Below are positions 8,356 through 16,427 of a DNA stretch of 56,815 nt, piece by piece (positions within the stretch are counted from its first letter, which is position 1; each line of letters begins with the position of its first letter). Below the pieces are notes generated by a model. The model ran no database searches and was not told the DNA's origin. It saw only the letters and a list, made by a program, of their open reading frames with translations. A program made the translations under genes and the position numbers. Location: positions 1-56,815 of the forward strand of contig JAGWRZ010000130.1 in NCBI GenBank assembly GCA_028876365.1, given 5' to 3'. This DNA is from Acidobacteriota bacterium (lineage in GTDB: Bacteria > Actinomycetota > Thermoleophilia > Gaiellales > Gaiellaceae).

Positions 8356-8514
8356 ATGACGCAATTGACTGCATCCATTCTCGAGACCGCCGCCGCGACC
8401 GACGCGACGTGCGACTGCGCGGACCCGATCCCCGTGCAGCGCGCGGCCCGCAAGGGCGCGGCGCTGACCATCTGCCAGCGATGCGGGCTGCGCGTTCCGC
8501 TGCGGCTCCGGTGA
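8356..8514 (+). CDS. Small Cys-rich protein (CxC...CxxC) translationally coupled to pheA
   Basis: This 52-aa ORF is missing from the track because of its size. The ATG 8356 follows AGGAGG at good spacing, and the stop overlaps the GTG of pheA (GTGA). It contains four cysteines, C19, C21, C40 and C43 (TCDCADP and ICQRCGLR), a possible mini zinc-binding site, and ends in a basic RVPLRLR tail. I do not recognise the family. Its position between the Phe attenuator and prephenate dehydratase suggests that it either couples translation to pheA or acts as a small regulator or partner of the enzyme. Confidence 0.6.
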   Translation: MTQLTASILETAAATDATCDCADPIPVQRAARKGAALTICQRCGLRVPLRLR

Positions 8515-9341
8515 GCGGGCTCGTCGCGTATCCCGGGCCTGCCGGCTCGCATTCCGGCGCGGCCGCGGCGACGCTGCACCCGAGTGCGGAGCTCCACGCC
8601 GTCGGAGGCTTCCGTGCGGTCGCCGACGCGGTCGCGCGCGCCGAGGTCGAGCAGGGCGTCCTCCCGATCGAGAGCTCTCTCGCGGGCGCGGTGCCGGAGA
8701 CGCACGACCTGCTGCACGAACGTGCGCTGTCGATCGTCGCCGAGGCGGTGCTGCCGATCCGGCATTGCCTGCTCGCCGCGGCCGAGATGCCGCTGGAGGA
8801 GATCCGCATCGTGCGCTCGCATCCGACTGCGCTCGAGCAGTGCCGGACGCTGCTCGACGCGCTGCCGAACGCGGCGGTCGTTCCCTCGTCGACGACCGCC
8901 GACGCGGCGCGGGAGACGGCCGAGTCCCGCGATCGCGCCTGCGCGGCGATCGCCGGGCCGGAGGCGGCGGGGCTGTACGGGCTCGTGACGCTGCGCGACG
9001 ACGTCGGAGACGGGCCGGCCTTCACCCGGTTCGTCTCGGTTGCGCCGTTCACGTGGCTCGGCGCGGAGCGTGACGGCGCGCGGACGGCGTTCACGTTCGT
9101 CACCGATCACCGTCCGGGTGCCCTGCACGCGGCGATCGCGCCGTTCGCAGAGGCAGGGCTGGACCTCGTACGCCTCGTGTCGCGTCCGTTGCCGGCGACG
9201 CCGTGGAGCTATCGCTTCGATGCCGTCGTCGCCGGCCATCCGCTCGATCCCGTCGTGCGCGGCGCGCTCGACGAGATGGCCGGGGTGACGCGCTCGCGGC
9301 GCATCGTCGGCGTCTACGAAGCCGCGAGGGTCGTGTCATGA
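8511..9341 (+). CDS. pheA: Prephenate dehydratase with ACT domain
   Basis: It converts prephenate to phenylpyruvate, the committed step to phenylalanine. The GTG at 8511 starts 276 aa (VSGLVAYPGPAGSHS), the normal N-terminus; the track ORF extends upstream through unrelated sequence. The catalytic domain shows LPIESSLAGAVPET and the TRF motif (FTRFVSVA). The ACT domain starts near residue 190 (FVTDHRPGALHAAI). The Phe-binding ESRP motif appears as VSRP, so allostery may be altered. It overlaps the Cys-rich ORF upstream and chorismate mutase downstream, each by 4 bp. Confidence 0.95.
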   Translation: MSGLVAYPGPAGSHSGAAAATLHPSAELHAVGGFRAVADAVARAEVEQGVLPIESSLAGAVPETHDLLHERALSIVAEAVLPIRHCLLAAAEMPLEEIRIVRSHPTALEQCRTLLDALPNAAVVPSSTTADAARETAESRDRACAAIAGPEAAGLYGLVTLRDDVGDGPAFTRFVSVAPFTWLGAERDGARTAFTFVTDHRPGALHAAIAPFAEAGLDLVRLVSRPLPATPWSYRFDAVVAGHPLDPVVRGALDEMAGVTRSRRIVGVYEAARVVS

Positions 9342-9625
9342 GCGGGATCTCCACGAACACGGAGCCGTTCGTCAAGGACGTGCGGCGCGAGATCTCCGAC
9401 GTCGACTCGCAGCTCGTCGCGCTCGTGAACAAGCGGCTGAAGCTCGTCGCGAAGCTGAAGCGGTACAAGGAGGAGCACGGGATCGGCTTCGTCGACCTCG
9501 CGCGCGAGGAGTGGATGCTGCAGTACCTCCAGCGCGCGAACCGCGGGCCGCTCTCGGCGGAGGGGCTCGCGGAGCTCTACCACGAGCTCCTCGACCTGAC
9601 GAAGCGCGAGGTCGCTAGAGGATGA
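9338..9625 (+). CDS. Chorismate mutase (AroQ type)
   Basis: This is a 95-aa all-helical chorismate mutase that makes prephenate for the preceding dehydratase. The typical AroQ layout is visible: VKDVRREISDVDSQLVALVNKRLKLVAKLKRYKEE in helix 1, then a short helix and ELYHELLDLTKREV. The ATG overlaps the pheA stop. The two proteins together do the job of the fused P-protein of enterobacteria. The 3' end overlaps by 11 bp with the convergent methyltransferase gene. Confidence 0.9.
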   Translation: MSGISTNTEPFVKDVRREISDVDSQLVALVNKRLKLVAKLKRYKEEHGIGFVDLAREEWMLQYLQRANRGPLSAEGLAELYHELLDLTKREVARG

Positions 9626-10163
9626 ACGGGATGAGCATTTTCGTCGAGCGTCTGTACGCCGGGTAGCCCTCCGGGAACCGCTCGGTCAGGAAGCGCTCCT
9701 CGACGGCAGCGCTGTAGACGAAGTAGGCGCCGCCGAGGGCGACGGCGACGAGCCACCACCAGCTGAGCGCGACGGCGGTGCCGGCGCCCGCGGCGAGGAT
9801 GCCCGAGTAGATGGGGTGGCGGACGAGGCGGTAGGGCCCGCTCGTCACGAGCTCCGGGTCGTCCTTCTGCATCATCGGCGTGCCCCAGTTGCGTCCGATG
9901 CTCAGGCGCGCCCAGACGGCGAAGAGGAGTCCGGCCGCAAAGAGGGCGAGCCCGGCCGCCTCACGCGCGGGGTCGCTCGTGAGCCCGTGCCCACGAAACG
10001 CGCCGGCGCGGATGAGGATGACGACGAGGACGATGAGCCCCGCTCGGATACGGGCCTCCCGCCCCCACCTGATGCGGCCCCGCTTCATCGAGAAGGCCGC
10101 GACGAGCCAGTAGGCCCAGAACGCCGCCCATCCGACCTCGAAGACGCGCTCCACCCCTCTCAC
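9615..10163 (-). CDS. Isoprenylcysteine carboxyl methyltransferase-like membrane protein
   Basis: This 182-aa integral membrane protein has about four hydrophobic segments and the C-terminal signature of the ICMT/PEMT family: SGPYRLVRHPIYSGILAAG and EERFLTERFPEGYPAYRR ending in IPFIL. These enzymes use SAM to methylate lipids or small hydrophobic molecules; the substrate here is unknown. I chose the GTG at 10163, where hydrophobic helix 1 starts soon after. The start is uncertain because an in-frame GTG lies 9 bp further in. It is convergent with chorismate mutase. Confidence 0.8.
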   Translation of the reverse strand: MRGVERVFEVGWAAFWAYWLVAAFSMKRGRIRWGREARIRAGLIVLVVILIRAGAFRGHGLTSDPAREAAGLALFAAGLLFAVWARLSIGRNWGTPMMQKDDPELVTSGPYRLVRHPIYSGILAAGAGTAVALSWWWLVAVALGGAYFVYSAAVEERFLTERFPEGYPAYRRSTKMLIPFIL

Positions 10164-10249
10164 GGCCCGGTCATCGTTCCACGCTCGGCCTCCGGGACGG
10201 GAGCGTCGGTGGAGGCAGGATCCGGGACGTTCGTCCGGAACACGGCATC

Positions 10250-10772
10250 GTGCAGCAGGCTGAGCGCGCCGCGGCCGCACTGGACCCGTTGCGGTATCTG
10301 AAGCGGCACGGCCACGAGCAGGCGAGCGGAGCATTCGGCTCGGGCGGGTTCGGCCGGGTGGCCGAGGCAACCGCCCGCTTCTTCGGTACGCCCGGGTACA
10401 TCATCGGCCAGACGCTCGTGGCTCATCGGCCAGACGCTCGTGGTCGCGACGTGGGTCGCGATCAACACCGGCGCACTCCTGAATCTCGTTCACTTCGACC
10501 GCTATCCGTACATCCTGCTCAATCTCGCGTTCTCGCTCCAGGCGGCGTACGCGGCGCCCCTCATCCTGCTCGCTCAAACCCGTCAAGCAGACCGGGACAA
10601 GGTCCACGCCGAAGCGGACGCGAAGCATCGCGAGGATCTCGCGCGAGAGCAACTGCAGCGGGCGGCCGATCTCAAGACGCTCCTCGAGCTCAACACCGAG
10701 GTCACGCGCAAGGTCGACAAGCCCACCCCCGAGATCCACGCTGCCACCTGCGACCCGCCGCCGACGGCGTAG
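10250..10772 (+). pseudogene. DUF1003 membrane protein broken by a 22-bp tandem duplication
   Basis: The 5' part reads FGRVAEATARFFGTPGYIIGQTLV in frame 2. The 3' part continues in frame 3 as VATWVAINTGALLNLV and then DRYPYILLNLAFSLQAAYAAP, the standard DUF1003 core with two membrane helices and a charged C-terminal tail. The frames are separated by TCATCGGCCAGACGCTCGTGG repeated at 10401-10421 and 10423-10443. Removing one 22-bp unit restores a continuous, well-matched protein (IIGQTLVVATWVAIN). The start (GTG 10250) is tentative. A programmed frameshift is unlikely, so this looks like a recent inactivation. Confidence 0.8.
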
Positions 10773-10820
10773 GACCGTACGCGCTCGGCGAGGCGCGCGG
10801 TTCGTGCAACGCTGTACGGC

Positions 10821-11537
10821 ATGGGTGGATCACGCGCGCTCCTCGCGGTTTCGGCGGCGGTCGCGTGCGCCCTCGCCGCCGCCGGCTCCGCCGGCGCGGC
10901 CGGCCGTCAGACCGGGGGATACGTGACCAACGGACACGACTACGACTTCGCCCTCGTCAACTCGGGGACGATCGCGTGGAGCTCGTTCTATCTCGTCGCC
11001 CCGGCCGGGGTGACCTTCCTCGGTGGGACGACGGGCAACGAGGCGTCGGCAGTCTGCGCCGTTGGTCCGTCGAGCACGATCACGTGCGGCCCGCTGTCGC
11101 CGAGCACGGTTCCGCCCCTGGCCGGCGTCAGCTTCGTGGCCACGACGGCGTCGGCCGCGGTCTGCGGCCCCACGTTCGCGCTGTTCGTCTCGACCGACGG
11201 CGCGACATACGTCGATGCAGGCGACCTCGGCGCCGCGCCCGCGTGCGGGAGGCAGGCGCCGCGCGCGCTCGGGCGGCCGTCCATCCTCGGCGTCCCGAAG
11301 GTCGGGGCGATCGTACGCGTGGGATCCGTGCGCTGGAGCGCACCGCCCTCCCACGTGTCCTACCGCTGGGAGCGGTGCACGGTCACGCGCTGCGTCACGA
11401 TCACCGGCGCGGCCGGGCCGTCGCTTCGGCTCACGCGTGCGGACGCGCGCCGCGCCGTCCGGGCGGTGGTGACGGCGACGGTCGCAGGGGCCCGGGTTCG
11501 CGTCCCGTCGCGCGAACTGGTCGTCCGCGCGGGATGA
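10821..11537 (+). CDS. Secreted protein with Ig-like/beta-sandwich modules
   Basis: This is a 238-aa exported protein of unknown function. The N-terminus is a clear signal peptide (ALLAVSAAVACALAAAGSAGAAG). Residues 33-140 look like an extracellular beta-sandwich with paired cysteines (AVCAVGPSSTITCGP). Residues 150-235 match the YRWERC...C..I.GA...L.LT..D repeat common in large secreted proteins of Thermoleophilia. That last statement is from general familiarity with the group, not a search. It has no obvious functional partner among its neighbours. Confidence 0.7.
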   Translation: MGGSRALLAVSAAVACALAAAGSAGAAGRQTGGYVTNGHDYDFALVNSGTIAWSSFYLVAPAGVTFLGGTTGNEASAVCAVGPSSTITCGPLSPSTVPPLAGVSFVATTASAAVCGPTFALFVSTDGATYVDAGDLGAAPACGRQAPRALGRPSILGVPKVGAIVRVGSVRWSAPPSHVSYRWERCTVTRCVTITGAAGPSLRLTRADARRAVRAVVTATVAGARVRVPSRELVVRAG

Positions 11538-11554
11538 GGCCGGCGTGGGGGCGG

Positions 11555-11917
11555 CTAATAGCTGAAGACGGTCGTGTCGTCGCCCGCCCACTCCCACATC
11601 GGCGTCGCGCCGGCGATCTTCACGTTCGACACCTTCTCGCTCTCGTCGAGCCCGCGCGCACTCACGCAGATGGGGCATAGCCACAACTCGCCTCCGCCTT
11701 CGGCGAACTGCTGAAACAGTCGCTCGAGCGGCGGGCACCCGTTGCACGCGGTTCCCGCGGCCTCGCCCGGGAGGCCCAGCCGAACCGCATCTTTCGTCGC
11801 CCAGATCACGACCTGCTTGCCCTTGTCGAGCGCAGCGGTCGCGACGAGGAACGCGACGGTCACCCGCTCTGGATCCTCGAGCCCGGTCGCGAGATTGACG
11901 AGCACCTTCTCGGCCAC
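11555..11917 (-). CDS. DsrE/DsrF-like family protein
   Basis: The 120-aa protein has an alpha/beta DsrE-type fold: KVLVNLATG at the N-terminus, FLVATAALDKGKQVVIWATKDAV, then CNGCPPLERLFQQFAEGGGELWLCPICVSARG. The cysteines suggest a sulfur-relay or peroxiredoxin-like role, but the family is functionally diverse. GTG 11917 is chosen over the upstream ATG because AAAGGAG precedes it at proper spacing. It lies downstream of the leuCD operon, from which it is separated by the 108-bp repeats. Confidence 0.78.
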   Translation of the reverse strand: MAEKVLVNLATGLEDPERVTVAFLVATAALDKGKQVVIWATKDAVRLGLPGEAAGTACNGCPPLERLFQQFAEGGGELWLCPICVSARGLDESEKVSNVKIAGATPMWEWAGDDTTVFSY

Positions 11918-11967
11918 CTTTCGCTCCTTTCGACGGCGTTGGATGCGCGAGCGTCCCACGAGCGTCG

Positions 11968-12194
11968 CCGTCCCGTCAACCGATCCAGGGTCACGACGGC
12001 TTCACCGAACACGCACGGTCCCGTGACGGGGACTGTCCCCGCTAGGCCCTCTAGGACGGGTGCGCCGCTTCGTAGCGCGGGCGTCCCCGTCCCGTCAACC
12101 GGTCCAGGGTCACGACGGCTTCACCGAACACGCACGGTCCCGTGACGGGGACTGTCCCCGCTAGGCCCTCTAGGACGGGTGCGCCGCTTCGTAG
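11968..12194. repeat. 108-bp direct repeat (period 119 bp) duplicating the 3' end of leuD
   Basis: Copies at 11968-12075 and 12087-12194 differ by one base (A/G at 11982 versus 12101). Each contains the last eight codons of leuD with its stop (YEAAHPS*, minus strand), its 3' flank and a palindromic block GGTCCCGTGACGGGGACTGTCCCCG. This block folds as GGGGAC-T-GTCCCC or GTCCC/GGGAC and resembles REP-type palindromes. The near-identity indicates a recent tandem duplication. Confidence 0.9.
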
Positions 12195-12712
12195 GCGGCG
12201 ATCGCCGCCTCGTCGCGGAGGGTCAAGGCGATCTCGTCGAGGCCGCCGAGCAGGCAGTCGCGGGTGAAGTCGTCGATCGCGAACGGGAAGCCGCCCGCGG
12301 TCTTCTCCTCCAGGTCGACCGTGATCTCCTCGCCCGCCCGCGCGCGATCCATCAGCTCGCGGACCTGGTGCTCGGGCAGCTGCACCGGCAGCAACCCGGT
12401 CTTCAGCGCGTTCTGCCGGAAGATGTCGCCGTAGGACGGTGCGACGATCGCCTCGAAGCCGTAGTCCTCGAGAGCCCACGGCGCATGCTCGCGCGAGGAG
12501 CCGCAGCCGAAGTTCCGCCCCGCCAGCAGGATCTTCCCCTCCTGATGATTCAGCTCGAAGTCGGGATCCTTGCGCCAGTCGAAGAAGAGGAACTCGCCGA
12601 ACCCGCTCCGCTCGATCCGCTTCAGGAACTGCTTCGGGATGATCTGGTCGGTGTCGACGTCCGGCCGGTCGAGCACGACCCCGCGCGAGGTCACCTTGCG
12701 GAAGCTCTTCAT
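12170..12712 (-). CDS. leuD: 3-isopropylmalate dehydratase small subunit
   Basis: It pairs with LeuC to isomerise 2- to 3-isopropylmalate. The protein has 180 aa. The motifs are [17 protein letters not shown] near the N-terminus and the active-site loop [17 protein letters not shown]. The ATG overlaps the leuC stop by 4 bp. The last codons and 3' flank are duplicated downstream (see the 108-bp repeat), but the gene is intact. Confidence 0.95.
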   Translation of the reverse strand: MKSFRKVTSRGVVLDRPDVDTDQIIPKQFLKRIERSGFGEFLFFDWRKDPDFELNHQEGKILLAGRNFGCGSSREHAPWALEDYGFEAIVAPSYGDIFRQNALKTGLLPVQLPEHQVRELMDRARAGEEITVDLEEKTAGGFPFAIDDFTRDCLLGGLDEIALTLRDEAAIAAYEAAHPS

Positions 12713-14049
12713 GCCGGCACCGCGAAGCGGCCCTCGAGCGCAGTCGCGGCCGCCACCTCCGGCGACACGAGATGCGTTCGGCCGCCTGCGCCCTGGCGCC
12801 CCTCGAAGTTCCGGTTCGATGTCGACGCGCAGCGCTCGCCCGGAGCGAGCACGTCGGGATTCATGCCGAGGCACATCGAGCAGCCGGCGCGACGCCACTC
12901 GAATCCTGCGGCCGCGAACACCTGGTCCAGGCCCTCCGCCTCCGCCTGCGCCTTCACGCGCGCGGACCCGGGAACGACCATCGCGCGGACGCTCGGATGC
13001 ACGTGCCGTCCCCGAACGACCGCGGCCGCGGCGCGCAGGTCCTCGATGCGCGAGTTCGTGCACGACCCGATGAAGACGCGGTCGACGCGAATCTCGCGGA
13101 TCGGCGTCCCGGGCTCCAATCCCATGTACGTCAGCGCGCGCTCTGCCGCCTCGTCCGCCGGCTCGGGAACGACGTCGTCGATGGACGCGACCATCCCCGG
13201 ATTCGTCCCCCAGGTCACCTGCGGCTTGACCGCGGTGACGTCGATGACGACCTCGCGGTCGAACGTCGCGTCCGCATCCGTCGGCAGATCGCGCCAGGCG
13301 TCGTCGACGTCGACCCCGCGCTCGCGCAGATACGCGAACGTCGTCTCGTCCGGCGCGATCATCCCGGCGCGCGCGCCCGCCTCGATCGACATGTTGCAGA
13401 TCGTCATCCGCCCTTCCATCGAGAGCGACTCGATGGCAGGCCCGGCGTACTCGACGACGTGACCGACGCCGCCGTCGACGCCGATGGCGCCGATCGCGGC
13501 GAGCACGAGATCCTTGGCCGTGACGCCCGGAGGGCGCTCGCCCTCGAAGCGGATGCGGAGGGTACGCGGCCGCCGCTGCGCGAGCGTCTGCGTCGCGAGC
13601 ACGTGCTCGACCTCGGATGTGCCGATGCCGAACGCGAGCGCGCCGAACGCGCCGTGGGTCGACGTGTGCGAGTCGCCGCAAACGATCGTCATTCCGGGGC
13701 GCGTCAGCCCGAGCTCGGGGCCGATGACGTGGACGATCCCCTCGCGGCCGCTTCCGGTCGCGTGCAGCGGCACGTCGAACTCGTCGCAGTTGCGCGCGAG
13801 CGTCTCCAGTTGCTGCTCCGAGAGCGGATCGACGGGCGTGTCGTCGCCGGTCGGGACGTTGTGGTCCATCGTCGCGACGGTGAGATCGGGCCGGCGCACC
13901 GTGCGGCCCGCCGACCGCAGCCCCTCGAAGGCCTGCGGCGAGGTCACCTCATGGACGAGATGGAGGTCCACGTAGAGCAGGTCGGGACGTCCCTCCCCGC
14001 TCGCGACGACGTGCCGCTCCCACACCTTCTCGAAGAGGGTCCGTCCCAT
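12709..14049 (-). CDS. leuC: 3-isopropylmalate dehydratase large subunit
   Basis: This aconitase-family subunit carries the [4Fe-4S] cluster. The protein has 446 aa, normal for the bacterial type. Cluster cysteines are visible in [13 protein letters not shown] and [11 protein letters not shown]. The substrate-site residues DHNVPT and [12 protein letters not shown] are present. It is the first gene of a leuCD operon divergent from ppc, with 79 bp between the two start codons that must hold both promoters. No leucine-rich leader peptide is visible in that gap. Confidence 0.96.
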   Translation of the reverse strand: MGRTLFEKVWERHVVASGEGRPDLLYVDLHLVHEVTSPQAFEGLRSAGRTVRRPDLTVATMDHNVPTGDDTPVDPLSEQQLETLARNCDEFDVPLHATGSGREGIVHVIGPELGLTRPGMTIVCGDSHTSTHGAFGALAFGIGTSEVEHVLATQTLAQRRPRTLRIRFEGERPPGVTAKDLVLAAIGAIGVDGGVGHVVEYAGPAIESLSMEGRMTICNMSIEAGARAGMIAPDETTFAYLRERGVDVDDAWRDLPTDADATFDREVVIDVTAVKPQVTWGTNPGMVASIDDVVPEPADEAAERALTYMGLEPGTPIREIRVDRVFIGSCTNSRIEDLRAAAAVVRGRHVHPSVRAMVVPGSARVKAQAEAEGLDQVFAAAGFEWRRAGCSMCLGMNPDVLAPGERCASTSNRNFEGRQGAGGRTHLVSPEVAAATALEGRFAVPA

Positions 14050-14128
14050 TGTCCGAGGCTAGCCCATCGCCGTCCTGGCACCAACCGTTTGTCCGGTTTT
14101 GCAGGCACCTTCGTGCGAGGCTTGACCG

Positions 14129-16420
14129 ATGGAGCCCGTCCGCCGCGACGTTCGCCTGCTCGGCGACCTCCTCGGCCGCATGCTCGTGGAGCAGGAGGAC
14201 GCGTCGCTCCTCGCCGATGTCGAGCACGTCCGCGCGCTCGCGCGCGCCGCCCGTGGCGGTGCGGGCGGGGAGGAGCTGCGGGCAGCCGTCGACGCGCTGC
14301 CGCTCGAGCGCCAGGCGGGCGTCCTCCGCGCCTTCGCGCTCTACTTCCAGCTCGCGAACGTCGCCGAGCAGCACAACCGCATCCGGCGACTTCGCGACTA
14401 CGCGCGCGAGGGCCGCGTCTCCGGCGAGTCGCTCGCAGCCGCGCTCGACGAGGTCGCAGACGAGCAGCCGGTCGACGTGGCGCTGAAGCTCGTGCTGACC
14501 GCGCACCCGACCGAGGCGACACGCCGCACGGTCCTCGCGGCGCACGTGCGCATCGCCGGCCTGCTCGCCCGGCTCGACGACGGTGACGACGTGACCGACG
14601 CCCTGGCTGCAGAGATCACGATGCTGTGGCAGGCCGACGAGGTGCGGACCCGCCGCCCGCACGTGGAGGACGAGATCCGCAGCGGCCTCTGGTTCTTCGA
14701 GCAGAGCCTCATCGACGCGGCCGAGCGCCTGCTCGCCGACTACCGCCGCCGCCGCCCCGGCCACGCTGCGCCCCTCCGCTTCGGCACCTGGATCGGCGGC
14801 GATGCGGACGGCAATCCGGCGACGACCGCGACGACGCTCGCCGAGGCACGCGACCTCGCCGCGGCGCTTCTGCTCCGGCGCTACCGGGCCGACGTGCGCT
14901 CGCTCGCCGCCGAGTTGGGCGTCTCGTCGCGTCTCAACGCGGTCTCCGAGGAGCTGCTCGACTCGATCGCGCGGGACGAGCACGAGCTCGCCGGGTACGC
15001 CGCCGAGATCGGCGACCAGAACCTCGACGAGCCGTACCGGCGCAAGCTCAGCTTCGTCTGGCGCCGGCTGCAGGACGGCGCGTACGACGCGTTCGCGCAC
15101 GACCTCGCGACGATCGACCGCAGCCTCCGTGCCAACCGCGGTGCGCGCATCGCGGACGGATCCCTCGCCGCGCTGCGTCGCCGGCTCGAGCTCTTCGGCT
15201 TCGACCTCGCCGGGGTCGAGGTGCGTGTGCACGCGCACGACGCCGTCGATCCGGATGCGCGAATCCGCGCATTGCTCGCCGCCGCGGGCGAGACCGTGAT
15301 CGTCTCCGGCGTCGCCTCGGCGGAGGACGTTCGCCGCGTGCAGGCCCTCACACGGGCGCCGAACGTCGTCCCGCTCTTCGAGTCCGTCGAGGCGCTGCGC
15401 GCCGCGCCGGCGATCTACGAGGAGCTGCTCTGCAGGGAGGTGATGGTCGGCTACTCCGACTCGGCGAAGGACGCGGGCTATCTCGCCGCCCAGTGGGAGA
15501 TCCGCTCGGCCCTCGCCGCGCTCACCGAGATCGCACGGCGGCACGACGTGACGCTCACGGTGTTCCACGGGCGCGGCGGCAGCGCGGGCCGCGGCGGCGG
15601 CCCGACGTTCGACGCCATCCTCGCGCAGCCGCATTCGCATCTGAAGATCACCGAGCAGGGCGAGACGATCGCGTTCAAGTACGGGCTCCGCGAGCTGGCT
15701 CACAGAAATCTCGAGGCCGCGCTCGCGGCGACGGTCCTCGCCGCGCACCGCGGCGAGCCCGACGTGGACACGACGCTGCTCGCCTCGCTCGCCGACCGCT
15801 CGCGCGCCGTCTACCGCGCGCTCCTCGACGACGAGCGGCTCGTCGACTTCTTCCGCGCGTTCACCCCCGTGGACGAGCTCGCCCTGCTCAACATCGGCTC
15901 GCGCCCGTCGCGGCGCCCCGAAGACGTCGAGTACCTCGCGTCCCTGCGCGCCATCCCGTGGGTCTTCGCGTGGACGCAGACCCGCTGCCTGCTCCCGGCG
16001 TGGTACGGCTGCGGCGCCGCGTTCGCGGAAGTCGATCTCGCCGACCTGCGCGACCTGTACGCGCGGTGGCCCTTCTTCCGCACGCTCGTCCAGAATCTCG
16101 AGATGACCCTGGCGAAGTCGAGCATGGAGATCGCCGCCGAGTATCTCGAGCTGGTCGGCGACGCGAGCCTGTGGGAGCCGATCGCGGCCGAGCACGCTCG
16201 CACGGTCGCGGCCGTGCTCGAGATCGTGGAGGCGGACGAGCTCCTCGACCGGCATCCGGTCGTGCAGCGCTCGATCCGGCTGCGCAACCCGTATGTCGAC
16301 CCGATGAACGCGATCCAGGTCTCGCTTCTCCGCCGTTATCGCGGCGGCGACGAGGATGCCGTCGCGCCGCTCCTCCGCTCGATCGCCGGCATCGCGGCCG
16401 GCCTGCGGAACACCGGGTGA
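14129..16420 (+). CDS. ppc: Phosphoenolpyruvate carboxylase
   Basis: It carboxylates PEP to oxaloacetate, supplying the aspartate from which the threonine, isoleucine and methionine carbons arise. The 763 aa are shorter than the usual 880-930; the difference is mainly in N-terminal and linker regions. Catalytic motifs are intact: LTAHPTEATRRTV (His near 126), VMVGYSDSAKDAGYLA, FHGRGGSAGRGGGPT, and the C-terminal LRNPYVDPMNAIQ...NTG. It is followed 7 bp later by an aminotransferase, a sensible pair for channelling oxaloacetate or pyruvate carbon to amino acids. Confidence 0.95.
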   Translation: MEPVRRDVRLLGDLLGRMLVEQEDASLLADVEHVRALARAARGGAGGEELRAAVDALPLERQAGVLRAFALYFQLANVAEQHNRIRRLRDYAREGRVSGESLAAALDEVADEQPVDVALKLVLTAHPTEATRRTVLAAHVRIAGLLARLDDGDDVTDALAAEITMLWQADEVRTRRPHVEDEIRSGLWFFEQSLIDAAERLLADYRRRRPGHAAPLRFGTWIGGDADGNPATTATTLAEARDLAAALLLRRYRADVRSLAAELGVSSRLNAVSEELLDSIARDEHELAGYAAEIGDQNLDEPYRRKLSFVWRRLQDGAYDAFAHDLATIDRSLRANRGARIADGSLAALRRRLELFGFDLAGVEVRVHAHDAVDPDARIRALLAAAGETVIVSGVASAEDVRRVQALTRAPNVVPLFESVEALRAAPAIYEELLCREVMVGYSDSAKDAGYLAAQWEIRSALAALTEIARRHDVTLTVFHGRGGSAGRGGGPTFDAILAQPHSHLKITEQGETIAFKYGLRELAHRNLEAALAATVLAAHRGEPDVDTTLLASLADRSRAVYRALLDDERLVDFFRAFTPVDELALLNIGSRPSRRPEDVEYLASLRAIPWVFAWTQTRCLLPAWYGCGAAFAEVDLADLRDLYARWPFFRTLVQNLEMTLAKSSMEIAAEYLELVGDASLWEPIAAEHARTVAAVLEIVEADELLDRHPVVQRSIRLRNPYVDPMNAIQVSLLRRYRGGDEDAVAPLLRSIAGIAAGLRNTG

Positions 16421-16427
16421 GCGCTGC

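Noticed and set aside
9816-10301. 161-aa ORF opposite the ICMT-like gene
   Set aside because: Shadow of a membrane protein with clear family signature; no ribosome site.
10250-11680. Track ORF of 476 aa read as one protein
   Set aside because: It runs from the broken DUF1003 gene through the antisense or alternative frame of the secreted Ig-like gene; only its first 60 residues are meaningful.
12009-12164. GGGGACTGTCCCC palindromes as intrinsic terminators of leuD or as CRISPR repeats
   Set aside because: No U-tract follows, only two copies exist at unequal context with no spacer pattern, and each is part of a larger 108-bp duplication.
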